A stretch of 15,620 nucleotides of DNA, from contig CAZJOD010000090.1 in the NCBI GenBank assembly GCA_964547525.1, positions 1-15,620 of the forward strand. Reading direction: 5' to 3'. The stretch's first letter is position 1. Each line of letters begins with the position of its first letter. The DNA is from CAZJOD01 sp964547525. Lineage in GTDB: Bacteria; Bacillota; Clostridia; JAAYHZ01. Below the pieces are notes generated by a model. It was not told the origin of the DNA and searched no databases. It saw only the letters and a list, made by a program, of their open reading frames with translations. The position numbers were made by a program, and so were the translations under genes. Below, piece by piece: positions 7,593 to 15,065 of the stretch.

Positions 7593-8414
7593 CTACTTTA
7601 TTCTCAAGCAAGGGTTATAAACGACCTCTTGAATGGCATGAACCGGACAACATCCAACACACGCTCCACAATTAGTACACTTTTCAGGGTCTATTACAGC
7701 CAAGCTGCCGGACATGGATATTGCCCCTTGTTCACATACTTTTATACACTTCGTACAACCTATACATCCGTATTTACAAATCGATCTGACTTCCGCACCC
7801 TTATCCGTATTTGAACATATTACAGAATGATGGTTGTCAGCCGGCAAAATTTTTATAATGCCCTTCGGACAAATTTCAGCACAAACACCGCATCCTGCAC
7901 ATTTAACAGGAATTATTTTTGCAACTCCGTTTTGTAACGCTATAGCGTCAACCGGACATGCTTTTATGCAATCACCGAAGCCCAAGCAACCGTATCTACA
8001 CGCGGAATGACCTGCATGCAGCTGAGTTGCGGCACTACAAGTAGTTATTCCGTTGTAATCATATTTTAATTTTGCAGCGTCGGTATGTCCGTCACACATA
8101 ACTCTGGCAACTTTACGAGACAATGCCGATTCTTCCACTCCCATTATTTCCGTTATGTTTTTTAGAACTTCGTCTCCTCCTACAGAGCACAAATTACATT
8201 TCTCATTATCATTGACAACCGCAGCCGCATATGCTGCACATCCCGTATAACCACAAGCGGCACAATTCGCACCGGGAAGTATATTTACAATTTGATCTAT
8301 GCGCTCGTCGCTGCCGCTTAATGCAAACTTTTTAGATGCGATTGATAAACCTAATCCGAACAATAATCCTAATGCGCCTATAATTATCGCCGGAAGAAAT
8401 ATTGTATTAAACAC
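7593..8414 (-). CDS. rnfB: Rnf complex subunit RnfB, iron-sulfur entry subunit
   Basis: RnfB is the probable docking point for ferredoxin in the ferredoxin:NAD+ oxidoreductase. It has 273 residues and starts at GTG (8412-8414), supported by a perfect AGGAGG seven bases upstream; no ATG is better placed. A hydrophobic anchor spans about 5-26. The N-terminal four-iron site has C51, C54 and C59 of CAACGYTGC, plus C73 or C76. Four ferredoxin-like cysteine sets follow: C139/143/149/153, C172/175/178/182, C213/217/220/223/227 and C246/249/252/256. It is the last gene of rnfCDGEAB and ends at the shared terminator. Confidence 0.96.
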   Translation of the reverse strand: MFNTIFLPAIIIGALGLLFGLGLSIASKKFALSGSDERIDQIVNILPGANCAACGYTGCAAYAAAVVNDNEKCNLCSVGGDEVLKNITEIMGVEESALSRKVARVMCDGHTDAAKLKYDYNGITTCSAATQLHAGHSACRYGCLGFGDCIKACPVDAIALQNGVAKIIPVKCAGCGVCAEICPKGIIKILPADNHHSVICSNTDKGAEVRSICKYGCIGCTKCIKVCEQGAISMSGSLAVIDPEKCTNCGACVGCCPVHAIQEVVYNPCLRIK

Positions 8415-8432
8415 AGTTATACCTCCTTCTTT

Positions 8433-9014
8433 TTAACCTGCAAAAAGTCCGCTGAAGCCCATGAAAGCCATAGATACGAAAGCAGCCGATATCAAAGCTA
8501 TCGGTAATCCTTGAAGGCATTTCGGTACATCACATTGTTCTAATCTTTCTCTTACACCGGCAAACAATATCAATGCAAGCATGAAACTTACTCCGGCGGA
8601 AAATCCAAATAAAACAGAATGCCCGAATCCGTAGTCCCGTCGGATATTTAAAATAGCCACACCCATAACAGCACAATTGGTTGTTATAAGAGGTAGGAAA
8701 ATTCCCAGCGCTTTATAAAGTGAAGGAATAAATTTTTTCAATACGATTTCCACCAATTGAACCAAAGCGGCAATTACAAGAATAAATGAAATGGTTTGCA
8801 AATAACCCATTTTAAAATTTGTCAATATATATTCATTAATAAGCCAAGTAACAGCGGACGCTACCGTCATAACAAAAATAACCGCTCCGCTCATACCGAA
8901 TGCCGACGATAATTTTTTAGATACTCCCAAGAAGGGACATATCCCTAAAAATTTGGACAACACAAAATTCTCAACAAAAACTGTTGCCAGTATAATTGTA
9001 ACTATCTCTCGCAT
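8433..9014 (-). CDS. rnfA: Rnf complex membrane subunit RnfA
   Basis: An integral membrane subunit of 193 residues, the usual length, with about six hydrophobic segments. RnfA and RnfE are homologous and together hold a membrane-embedded iron-sulfur cluster that passes electrons across the bilayer. The ligand cysteines are visible as C26 (LGICPFLG) and C114 (TTNCAVMG). AGGAGG lies 10 bases before the ATG, inside the end of rnfE, which it overlaps by 13 bp. rnfB begins 18 bases downstream. Confidence 0.97.
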   Translation of the reverse strand: MREIVTIILATVFVENFVLSKFLGICPFLGVSKKLSSAFGMSGAVIFVMTVASAVTWLINEYILTNFKMGYLQTISFILVIAALVQLVEIVLKKFIPSLYKALGIFLPLITTNCAVMGVAILNIRRDYGFGHSVLFGFSAGVSFMLALILFAGVRERLEQCDVPKCLQGLPIALISAAFVSMAFMGFSGLFAG

Positions 9015-9676
9015 TGTTGTGTATCCTCCTTAACACCTGTTTTATTAATACAATTTATGGGACAAGTATTACAGCTTAAAACCGGACTGGTTTTATCCGT
9101 TATCTTATTTATAAGCCCCATTAGCAAACCAACCGCCAAAAACCCTCCGGGCGGTAATATCATTATTAAAACAGGTTGTGCCGTATCGGGTAAAAACGGA
9201 ATATCAAAAAATGAGCCTGCACCTATAACTTCTCTTATTGTACCGATAAGAAATAAAGCTAATGTAAAACCTAAGCCGTTTGCCAACCCGTCCAGACTTG
9301 CCAATGCGGGCCCGTTTTTTGCGGCGAAGGACTCTGCTCTGGCAAGTATAATACAGTTAACAACTATTAATGGTATAAACAACCCTAGAGACTTATCCAG
9401 GGCGGGTACATATGCTTTCATTAATAGCTGAATAATTGTGACAAATCCTGCAATAACGGTTATGTAAGCAGGTATTCTGACCTTGCTTGGTATAATTTTC
9501 CTTAATAGCGATATAACCGTATTTGACCCGATCAGAACAAGCATTGTTGCCAAACCCATACCTAATCCGTTTTTCGCTGATGTTGTAACAGCCAAAGTAG
9601 GGCACATGCCCAAAACAAGCCTGAATATGGGGTTCTCACTAATGATACCGTTTTTTAATATATTAACAATTTTCAT
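9002..9676 (-). CDS. rnfE: Rnf complex membrane subunit RnfE
   Basis: The membrane partner of RnfA, 224 residues with about six hydrophobic segments. The conserved cysteines are C25 (LGMCPTLAV) and C108 (VVNCIILAR). After the last hydrophobic segment a tail of about 30 residues contains C202, C205, C209 and C222 (SCNTCPINC, then QQCER). This spacing could bind metal, or the tail may be a lineage feature. The ribosome binding site GGGGGAG overlaps the rnfG stop codon, so translation is probably coupled. Confidence 0.96.
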   Translation of the reverse strand: MKIVNILKNGIISENPIFRLVLGMCPTLAVTTSAKNGLGMGLATMLVLIGSNTVISLLRKIIPSKVRIPAYITVIAGFVTIIQLLMKAYVPALDKSLGLFIPLIVVNCIILARAESFAAKNGPALASLDGLANGLGFTLALFLIGTIREVIGAGSFFDIPFLPDTAQPVLIMILPPGGFLAVGLLMGLINKITDKTSPVLSCNTCPINCINKTGVKEDTQQCER

Positions 9677-9680
9677 AAGA

Positions 9681-10256
9681 TCACTCCCCCTTCATCATTT
9701 CATTATAATACGCCAAAACGGCATTTACCGCGTTGGTCATCCCTTTTGACGATATTGTCGCAAATGTTACAGCATCTATTTCATTATCCGCCGACGCAGG
9801 CTTACCTGTCACCACAGTTAAGTTTGATATTTCACGACCAATGAATTGCTTTACAAATGTCGTTTCTCCAATCTTACTTCCTAATCCGGCCGTTTCACTG
9901 TTATCACCTAGCATTACACCGGTTACTTTACCTTGAGTGTCTATTCCGACTATAATAGTCATAGCTCCTGCGTAACCCATGGTTTGTGTGACAAATTCAT
10001 ATCCGATCGGTTCCTCTTCCTTAAACCCCTTGTTCATATGGTGCAAAGTCACCCTACGATCTTCGTCAAAATAATTAAGTGCAACAGTATCGAAAGAATC
10101 GACTCCGGGCAAAACCTCTTTCATGGTGCTTTCTTCTTCTTTTTTATTTATATTAGATATTTGCTCTTGCGTAAAACTATTGACCGCCGCTACCATTGCA
10201 ACGGTAACAAAGCAAATTGTCAACAATATTAAAGCGGGTTTAAACGTTTCCATCAT
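9681..10256 (-). CDS. rnfG: Rnf complex subunit RnfG, covalent-FMN subunit
   Basis: RnfG is anchored by one N-terminal membrane segment (about 7-27) and holds covalently bound FMN outside the membrane. It has 191 residues. The FMN-binding domain includes GDNSETAGLGSK at 117-128. The flavin attachment motif is DAVTFATIS at 161-169, with T167 as the expected acceptor. The usual ApbE target reads D-x-x-S/T-G-A-T, so F165 replaces glycine here. The start overlaps the rnfD stop as ATGA, so the two genes are coupled. Known Rnf structures place RnfG beside RnfD in the electron path. Confidence 0.95.
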   Translation of the reverse strand: MMETFKPALILLTICFVTVAMVAAVNSFTQEQISNINKKEEESTMKEVLPGVDSFDTVALNYFDEDRRVTLHHMNKGFKEEEPIGYEFVTQTMGYAGAMTIIVGIDTQGKVTGVMLGDNSETAGLGSKIGETTFVKQFIGREISNLTVVTGKPASADNEIDAVTFATISSKGMTNAVNAVLAYYNEMMKGE

Positions 10257-11194
10257 TTCTTCTTAACACCTCCAAAGCTTACAGGTACCGTATACCTGTC
10301 TATCAAAGGTACCAATATATTCATAAATATTATTGCAAAAGATACCCCTTCGGGTAATGATCCGTATAATCTTATTACAGATGTTATAAGTCCGCAGCCG
10401 AAACCGAAAATTATGGCTCCGGTTTTTGACATAGGAGTGGTCGTGTAGTCTGTGGCCATATAAATCGCACCGATTAATAATCCTCCCGTAAATATATGCA
10501 TCAGCGGATCGCCGGTAAAAAGTGTGTTTCCTCCCAGTATCCATGTCAGGGCCGCTACCGTTCCTATAAACGTAACCGGTATATGCCATGTTATAACCGT
10601 TCTGCTTAAAATCCATATTCCACCTATTAATAAAGCCAAACCTGATGTCTCACCTATGCAACCGGCGGTATTTCCTATAAAGTTGTCAAAAAGACTTGGA
10701 GGTATTGTTCCTTGTTTAATAACGGCCAACGGAGTGGCTGTAGATATTACATCGGTTGCCGGCATTATCCACGTTGTCATTGCTTGTGCGAAAGACACAG
10801 TCAAAAACACTCGAGCTCCCAGCGCAGGATTTACAAAATTATACCCTATACCACCGAAAAACTGCTTTATAATAACTATAGCTACAAAAGAACCTAAAAC
10901 AGCCATCCATATGGGAAAATGCGGAGGTAGACTTAATGCCAACAACATTCCCGTAACAACCGCCGATAAATCACCGATCGAAACAGGTTTCTTTCTGATT
11001 TTTACGGCTATGTATTCAAATAAGACACAAGAGGCGACACATACCGCAATTAGTATAGCGGCAGAAATACGGAAATAATAAATTCCGACTAAAGCCGCAG
11101 GAGATAATGCGATAATCATATCTAACATTATTCTGCTTGTTGAGATTTTATCCCTTAAGTGGGGGGATGATGTAACAAGCAAGTGCTTTTCCAT
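10253..11194 (-). CDS. rnfD: Rnf complex membrane subunit RnfD, covalent-FMN subunit
   Basis: An integral membrane subunit of 313 residues with many hydrophobic segments, homologous to NqrB and likely part of the ion path. Visible landmarks are SPHLRDKIST at about 10-19, FGGIGYNFVNPALGAR at 113-128, and the flavin attachment motif DVISTATPL at 148-156 with T154 as the expected FMN acceptor. The usual glycine of S-G-A-T is T152 here. GGAG lies at the end of rnfC, and rnfC and rnfD are separated by one base. Confidence 0.96.
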   Translation of the reverse strand: MEKHLLVTSSPHLRDKISTSRIMLDMIIALSPAALVGIYYFRISAAILIAVCVASCVLFEYIAVKIRKKPVSIGDLSAVVTGMLLALSLPPHFPIWMAVLGSFVAIVIIKQFFGGIGYNFVNPALGARVFLTVSFAQAMTTWIMPATDVISTATPLAVIKQGTIPPSLFDNFIGNTAGCIGETSGLALLIGGIWILSRTVITWHIPVTFIGTVAALTWILGGNTLFTGDPLMHIFTGGLLIGAIYMATDYTTTPMSKTGAIIFGFGCGLITSVIRLYGSLPEGVSFAIIFMNILVPLIDRYTVPVSFGGVKKK

Positions 11195-11195
11195 A

Positions 11196-12509
11196 TTATT
11201 TTACTCCTTCCGCAGATTTTTTTAACAGCATTTTTCCCATCCTTATAGATTGGATCAAGTGACGTTTCGCAGGGCAATTGTAAGTGCAGCTCCCACATTC
11301 CATACAATCTGTTATATGATATTTCCGGAGTTCTTTAACATCCTTTTTGCGAGAAAACATGTCAAGGTATAGAGGCATCAGATACATAGGGCACATTCTT
11401 ACACATCGGCCGCAGCGTATACAAGAGCTTTCTTCGGGTATGTCACCTTCTTCTTCTCCCATAACAAGTATCGCATTATTTTGTTTTAACACAGGTAAAT
11501 CAATGTTATAATTGGCAATGCCCATCATAGGACCGCCCATTATAATTTTTTTCGCCGTTTCTTTCAATCCTCCGCAAAAGTCCAATACATCCCTTATGGA
11601 GGTACCTAAAACAACTTTCACATTACCGGGCTTATTTACAGCGGAACCGTCCACTGTAAGTCTTCTTTTCACCAAAGGCATACCTGTTTCCAAATACCGG
11701 GATATAAAAGACACAGTCGTTATATTAAGCACTATTGTTCCCACATTCGACGGTAACCCTCCATTAGGAACTTTTCTACCTGTCAACGCGTATATAAGCA
11801 TTTTTTCCGCGCCTTGTGGGTATCTGGTTACGAGAGGTTGTATTTTTATACCCGTATCTTTTGTCACTTCACTTAGAAGCGATATTGATTCAGGTTTATC
11901 ATCCTCAACTCCTATTATTACATTAGGCACATTTAAGTATTTTTTTAATATCTGCACTCCATTTATAACATGACGTGTATTTTCAACCGTTTCTCTAAAG
12001 TCCGAGGTTATATACGGTTCGCATTCCACGGCGTTAACTATTAAAGTGTCAATAAACGTGTCTTTAGGTAATGCAAGTTTTACATGAGTGGGAAAACCCG
12101 CACCACCCAAGCCTACAAGTCCCGAATTCCTAATTGCTTTAAGCAAATCCGGGAGATCGTTAACTACAGGAGGTTTTATATCCTCATGTATCTCGTTTTT
12201 TCCATCCGATTCTATAATTACAACAGGTACGTTATTTCCGTTGTAGGTTAAAATAATATCCATTTTAACAACATGCCCGGACACACCCGAATGTATAGGT
12301 GCAGATACGAATTTGTCCGTATCTCCCACCACTTGGCCTACTTTTACAATGTCCCCCTTTTTTACTACCGGAACACAAGGCGCCCCCACATGTTGTAACA
12401 TCGGTACCACTATCCTTTTAGGAGCGGGCATTTCAATTGTTTCATCATGAGCTGTATTTTTCAAGTGAGGCAACGTAGCACCTTGTTTAAAAGTTTTTTT
12501 ATTGAACAT
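11196..12509 (-). CDS. rnfC: Rnf complex subunit RnfC, NADH/FMN and iron-sulfur subunit
   Basis: The peripheral subunit where NAD+ is reduced. It has 437 residues from ATG 12509. In-frame codons continue to 12662, but that upstream start would lie next to a terminator. GAAGAGGG ends six bases before ATG 12509 and zero bases before the other candidate at 12515, so 12509 is best. Motifs are the nucleotide/FMN loop GLGGAGFPTH at 133-142 and two four-iron cysteine sets: C363/366/369/373 (CIRCGRCVRMCP) and C402/405/408/412 (CMECGSCTYNCP). It is the first gene of a six-gene operon in the order found in Acetobacterium woodii. Confidence 0.96.
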   Translation of the reverse strand: MFNKKTFKQGATLPHLKNTAHDETIEMPAPKRIVVPMLQHVGAPCVPVVKKGDIVKVGQVVGDTDKFVSAPIHSGVSGHVVKMDIILTYNGNNVPVVIIESDGKNEIHEDIKPPVVNDLPDLLKAIRNSGLVGLGGAGFPTHVKLALPKDTFIDTLIVNAVECEPYITSDFRETVENTRHVINGVQILKKYLNVPNVIIGVEDDKPESISLLSEVTKDTGIKIQPLVTRYPQGAEKMLIYALTGRKVPNGGLPSNVGTIVLNITTVSFISRYLETGMPLVKRRLTVDGSAVNKPGNVKVVLGTSIRDVLDFCGGLKETAKKIIMGGPMMGIANYNIDLPVLKQNNAILVMGEEEGDIPEESSCIRCGRCVRMCPMYLMPLYLDMFSRKKDVKELRKYHITDCMECGSCTYNCPAKRHLIQSIRMGKMLLKKSAEGVK

Positions 12510-12515
12510 ACTCAT

Positions 12516-12523
12516 CCCTCTTC
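12516..12523 (-). promoter_or_regulatory. Ribosome binding site that fixes the rnfC start
   Basis: GAAGAGGG ends six bases before ATG 12509 on the minus strand. It abuts the alternative ATG at 12515, too close to use. Confidence 0.7.
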
Positions 12524-12604
12524 TTTTATATTGGAACACAACCGTTAATACTGTATACATTAAACAAGAAAAAATATATTCCGATTTAATTATGTTTTTG
12601 TATA

Positions 12605-12632
12605 AAAATAATCTTTGTGAAAAAATAGACAA
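12605..12632 (-). promoter_or_regulatory. Possible rnf promoter with Rex-like operator
   Basis: Positions 12615-12632 read TTGTGAAAAAATAGACAA, which matches 11 of 14 fixed positions of the Rex-type dyad TTGTTAA-N4-TTAACAA. On the minus strand TTGTCT (12627-12632) and TATTTT (12605-12610), 16 bases apart, form a weak promoter under this dyad. Rex represses fermentative and redox genes when NADH is low, so such a site fits rnf. Both elements are imperfect and the DNA is AT-rich. Confidence 0.35.
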
Positions 12633-12637
12633 AAAAA

Positions 12638-12660
12638 GTGCATCCTTTGTTCGGATGCAC
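12638..12660 (-). terminator. Intrinsic terminator of the small hypothetical gene
   Basis: GTGCATCC pairs perfectly with GGATGCAC (8 bp) around a 7-base loop. On the minus strand seven T residues follow. It lies just past the stop codon at 12687 and separates that gene from rnfC. Confidence 0.92.
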
Positions 12661-12686
12661 AAACCGGTTCATCATTAAAGCCCAAA

Positions 12687-13061
12687 TCATTTACTAATTC
12701 CCATAGGTCTTGAAAGAAAAACAATTTTCTTTCCGTCACAGATATCTTCAATAATAGGCTTGCCTGTGTACTTCACCAACATAATGGTATACCCTCTTGA
12801 ACGCAAACCGTCCCAGTGATATATAACAACATTTCTGTTTACACCATGTTTTCTAATAAAATATCTTAAATCCTTAGCGGAATTAACATTTGATATTTCA
12901 ATAATGTTGGATAACAGCCTGTTTATACAATCATTCTCCCTATTTGGCATATATTCTTCTCCGGATATCAAAGCTTTCACCTTTTCGTCCGAATAGTCCT
13001 GTACTGCTATTATATATGTATCCTTATATTTTTTCTGTTTGTGTTTTAGCCAAAATCCCAT
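12687..13061 (-). CDS. Small hypothetical protein, family not recognised
   Basis: The product is 124 residues and I do not recognise it. The first residues are basic (MGFWLKHKQKKYKD); the rest is mixed polar/hydrophobic, with no signal peptide or membrane segment. A central region is rich in N/I/S (about 40-62), and a likely beta-strand region contains NVVIYHWDGLRSRGYTIMLV (about 77-96). ATG 13061 is preferred because GGGGG lies seven bases upstream; a GTG at 13064 would add one residue. The gene has a strong own promoter (13131-13159) and a strong own terminator (12638-12660), so it is a single-gene transcription unit and probably real. Confidence 0.75.
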   Translation of the reverse strand: MGFWLKHKQKKYKDTYIIAVQDYSDEKVKALISGEEYMPNRENDCINRLLSNIIEISNVNSAKDLRYFIRKHGVNRNVVIYHWDGLRSRGYTIMLVKYTGKPIIEDICDGKKIVFLSRPMGISK

Positions 13062-13130
13062 CACATTACCCCCGTATCCGTAAATTTAAAAAATTGTTAT
13101 ATTACATTTATATTTTTCACTATCATAAAT

Positions 13131-13159
13131 ATTATATTATATTGATTTTAATTTGGCAA
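13131..13159 (-). promoter_or_regulatory. Strong sigma-A promoter of the small hypothetical gene
   Basis: On the minus strand TTGCCA (13154-13159, five of six consensus bases) and TATAAT (13131-13136, perfect) are separated by 17 bases. Transcription should begin near 13124, with a leader of about 60 nt. An inverted repeat ATATGC...GCATAT (13159-13187) lies immediately upstream. Confidence 0.75.
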
Positions 13160-13245
13160 TATGCAAAATAACCAAAATGCCGCATATACTAAGCACAAAA
13201 TACAACATTTTTTCTGTACTTTACGTAAATAATTATATATTATTC

Positions 13246-14040
13246 TTACTTGCCTAAGTATTGTCTTAATGTTTTCAGTTCTCGAGGCAGATGAATTTCA
13301 TAGGGTTCCCAGCTTATCCATTCGCCGCTAATTGCACCCTTATAATCTATAGATTTTAAGCAATCAAGTGCAATTTTATGGTCTACATATCCGGTACCAA
13401 TTGGAGCCAACAACCTTTTCCCGGTTTCATCCTGTATACCATCATGGACATGAACATGTTTTATATAAGGTTTTACAGCTTCAAAGGCTTCAACCATATT
13501 ATGACCGTGAGTTATAGGGTGCATTATATCCCAATTAATCGCTACATACTCATTATTCACTTGTTTAATTATAGAAGCTACATCATGTGGATTGCACCAA
13601 CTGTCATGAGTTTCAAAACAAACGGTTACCTTGTTTTTTTGTGCATATTCACCTAATTTTCCGTAGGAGTCAACCAAACAAGCTATGGCTTGTTCTTTGG
13701 TAATATCGGCGGGATACGCGCCACCGAAAGTCCTTATTACGGGGATCTCAAGAGCCGCTGCCAAATCGATAGCCGCTTCGGCGCTTTTCATATTCTCACC
13801 GACTGTTCCGGGGTCCGCAAATTTGCAAGATGTGGCGATTGCCACGGCTTCTACAGGACTTGCATCTATAACGGCTTTAGCTTCTAAAATCTCCTTTTGG
13901 GATATATAGGGTTCTATACCGTGTTTATGCTTTGATACAGTTCGAAATTCCACACCTTCATAACCGTATTTTTCGGCCAGTGCAAGTACTTGTTCCAAAG
14001 TAAGTTCAGGACATGAAAAAGTCATGAATGCCAGTTTCAT
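13246..14040 (-). CDS. Sugar phosphate isomerase/epimerase-like TIM-barrel protein
   Basis: A cytoplasmic enzyme of 264 residues in the xylose-isomerase-like TIM-barrel superfamily (AP endonuclease 2 fold). These enzymes use a divalent metal to isomerise or epimerise sugars or related polyols. Putative metal ligands sit on the expected strands: E143 in CFETHD, D171 with H174 in NWDIMHP, a histidine in HVHVHD (195-200) and E240 in SGEW. GGGAGG lies seven bases before the ATG. The substrate cannot be read from sequence; the family also includes inositol-pathway enzymes, hydroxypyruvate isomerase and tagatose/psicose epimerases. It appears monocistronic, and no clear terminator follows it. Confidence 0.88.
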   Translation of the reverse strand: MKLAFMTFSCPELTLEQVLALAEKYGYEGVEFRTVSKHKHGIEPYISQKEILEAKAVIDASPVEAVAIATSCKFADPGTVGENMKSAEAAIDLAAALEIPVIRTFGGAYPADITKEQAIACLVDSYGKLGEYAQKNKVTVCFETHDSWCNPHDVASIIKQVNNEYVAINWDIMHPITHGHNMVEAFEAVKPYIKHVHVHDGIQDETGKRLLAPIGTGYVDHKIALDCLKSIDYKGAISGEWISWEPYEIHLPRELKTLRQYLGK

Positions 14041-14066
14041 AATTTTGCCTCCCTGTTATATATACT

Positions 14067-14084
14067 TCATTGTTTTTACAATGA
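14067..14084. promoter_or_regulatory. Dyad TCATTGT-TTTT-ACAATGA in the isomerase leader
   Basis: A perfect 7-bp inverted repeat with a 4-base centre, about 17 bases upstream of the isomerase ribosome binding site. It could be an operator or an mRNA hairpin. No confident promoter was found nearby. Confidence 0.35.
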
Positions 14085-14176
14085 TTACAACCATTTTAAA
14101 TAAATCCAACCTAATCCTTATAATCTGTAATTTTATTGCAATAAACTAAAGGGTTTGCAGTATTTTATATATTTTA

Positions 14177-14191
14177 TAATACCGGGTATTA
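14177..14191. promoter_or_regulatory. 15-bp palindrome TAATACC-G-GGTATTA
   Basis: A perfect 7-bp dyad around one base, in the 220-bp gap between the acetyltransferase stop and the isomerase start. It resembles a repressor operator and has no T-run, so it is not a terminator. Which protein binds it, if any, is unknown. Confidence 0.35.
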
Positions 14192-14260
14192 CTCCTTTAG
14201 ACGAATCACTTCGTTTACAATGTCATACATCGTACTTGTGACTTATAGTAAAAACATATT

Positions 14261-14911
14261 TTATGACATTCGCCATGCATTCCAAAAATCTAAACGACGA
14301 TCTGTCATTTTTACAAATCCAATATTTTTATAAATTCTAATAGGCTGTTCTTTATACGCATATAGAAAAATAAGATTGTTTGACTCTTTGTTATGCATAT
14401 TTACAGCATGCTTTACAATAGTTGTCGCATACCCTTTATTCCTGAATTCAGGAGATGTATACACATGATCTACGGCACTGCATCCATATCGATCAATAAG
14501 ATTGACAGATGCTGTTGCAGCGGGTTTTGATCCTTCATACAATACCCATAAATAAAACTCTTTATGCGGAAGGAGTTTTTTTATAGTTTCTACATTATAT
14601 TCACTCCCTTCATCACCTTCAAAAAGATTGAATATTTCTTGATCTGCATTCCTTATCCTTACAATATTTTTTGCTATGGGATATTTATCAACGTTTTTTC
14701 GGCCGGGATAATAATAAAAACCACCGGCGGGATATCTTGCAACGGTATATCCGAATGTTTTTAAGGGCTGTAACATTTTTTCATACGCATTTATCCTAAA
14801 AGGTGTATATATAACAGGAGTCAAACCCATATACAAATAAAATTTTGTCACCTCGTATATTTTATCCTCTATATTTCCTGTTAAATCGGTAATGACAGCA
14901 TGATTTATCAT
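14261..14911 (-). CDS. GNAT-family N-acetyltransferase (true start uncertain)
   Basis: A probable acetyl-CoA-dependent acetyltransferase, 216 residues from ATG 14911. The GNAT fold is in the C-terminal half, with DHVYTSPEFRNKGYATTIVK at about 148-167 containing the acetyl-CoA loop (RNKGYA). A C-terminal strand, YKNIGFVKMTDRRLDFW, follows at about 195-211. GGGG six bases before the ATG is a possible ribosome binding site. However, the same frame is open for 43 more codons upstream (to 15040) and looks coding (for example ECEYGILYFDPKVPGSH), without a standard start codon. A stronger AAAGGGGG site lies at 15049-15056. The gene may have a longer, damaged or non-standard start. The substrate is unknown. 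Confidence 0.8.
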   Translation of the reverse strand: MINHAVITDLTGNIEDKIYEVTKFYLYMGLTPVIYTPFRINAYEKMLQPLKTFGYTVARYPAGGFYYYPGRKNVDKYPIAKNIVRIRNADQEIFNLFEGDEGSEYNVETIKKLLPHKEFYLWVLYEGSKPAATASVNLIDRYGCSAVDHVYTSPEFRNKGYATTIVKHAVNMHNKESNNLIFLYAYKEQPIRIYKNIGFVKMTDRRLDFWNAWRMS

Positions 14912-15040
14912 ATGAGACCCCGGTACTTTAGGATCAAAGTACAGTATACCGTATTCACATTCTTTATACTCGGATAGTTTTTTAGGATAATATATAAAAC
15001 TACAAGCTATCCTGTCCGCATATCTGTTTACTAAGACTAA
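14912..15040 (-). other. Coding-like N-terminal extension of the acetyltransferase without a start codon
   Basis: This stretch is in frame with the acetyltransferase, begins after a TAA at 15041-15043 and has no ATG, GTG or TTG. AAAGGGGG (15049-15056) is placed as if a start should lie near 15041, but the only near codon (ATT 15041) opens another frame that stops after 13 codons. A small indel or substitution, or a sequencing error, would explain this. Confidence 0.4.
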
Positions 15041-15065
15041 TTATATCGCCCCCTTTAATAAGAAC

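Noticed and set aside
9057..9431. 124-codon frame on the plus strand
   Set aside because: It is antisense to rnfE and has no independent support.
10524..11078. 184-codon frame on the plus strand
   Set aside because: It is antisense to rnfD and is a by-product of that gene's codon use.
11512..11973. 153-codon frame on the plus strand
   Set aside because: It is antisense to rnfC, a conserved gene with clear motifs, and shows no protein similarity of its own.
12510..12662. Longer rnfC start at 12662 adding 51 residues
   Set aside because: It starts next to the terminator of the neighbouring gene, has no ribosome binding site, and the extra residues do not resemble RnfC. A good site precedes ATG 12509.
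14176..14250. Tiny frame ending in RLKE and an AAAGGAG sequence upstream of the isomerase gene
   Set aside because: The frame has only about a dozen codons, and no start codon follows the ribosome-binding-like sequence at a usable distance.
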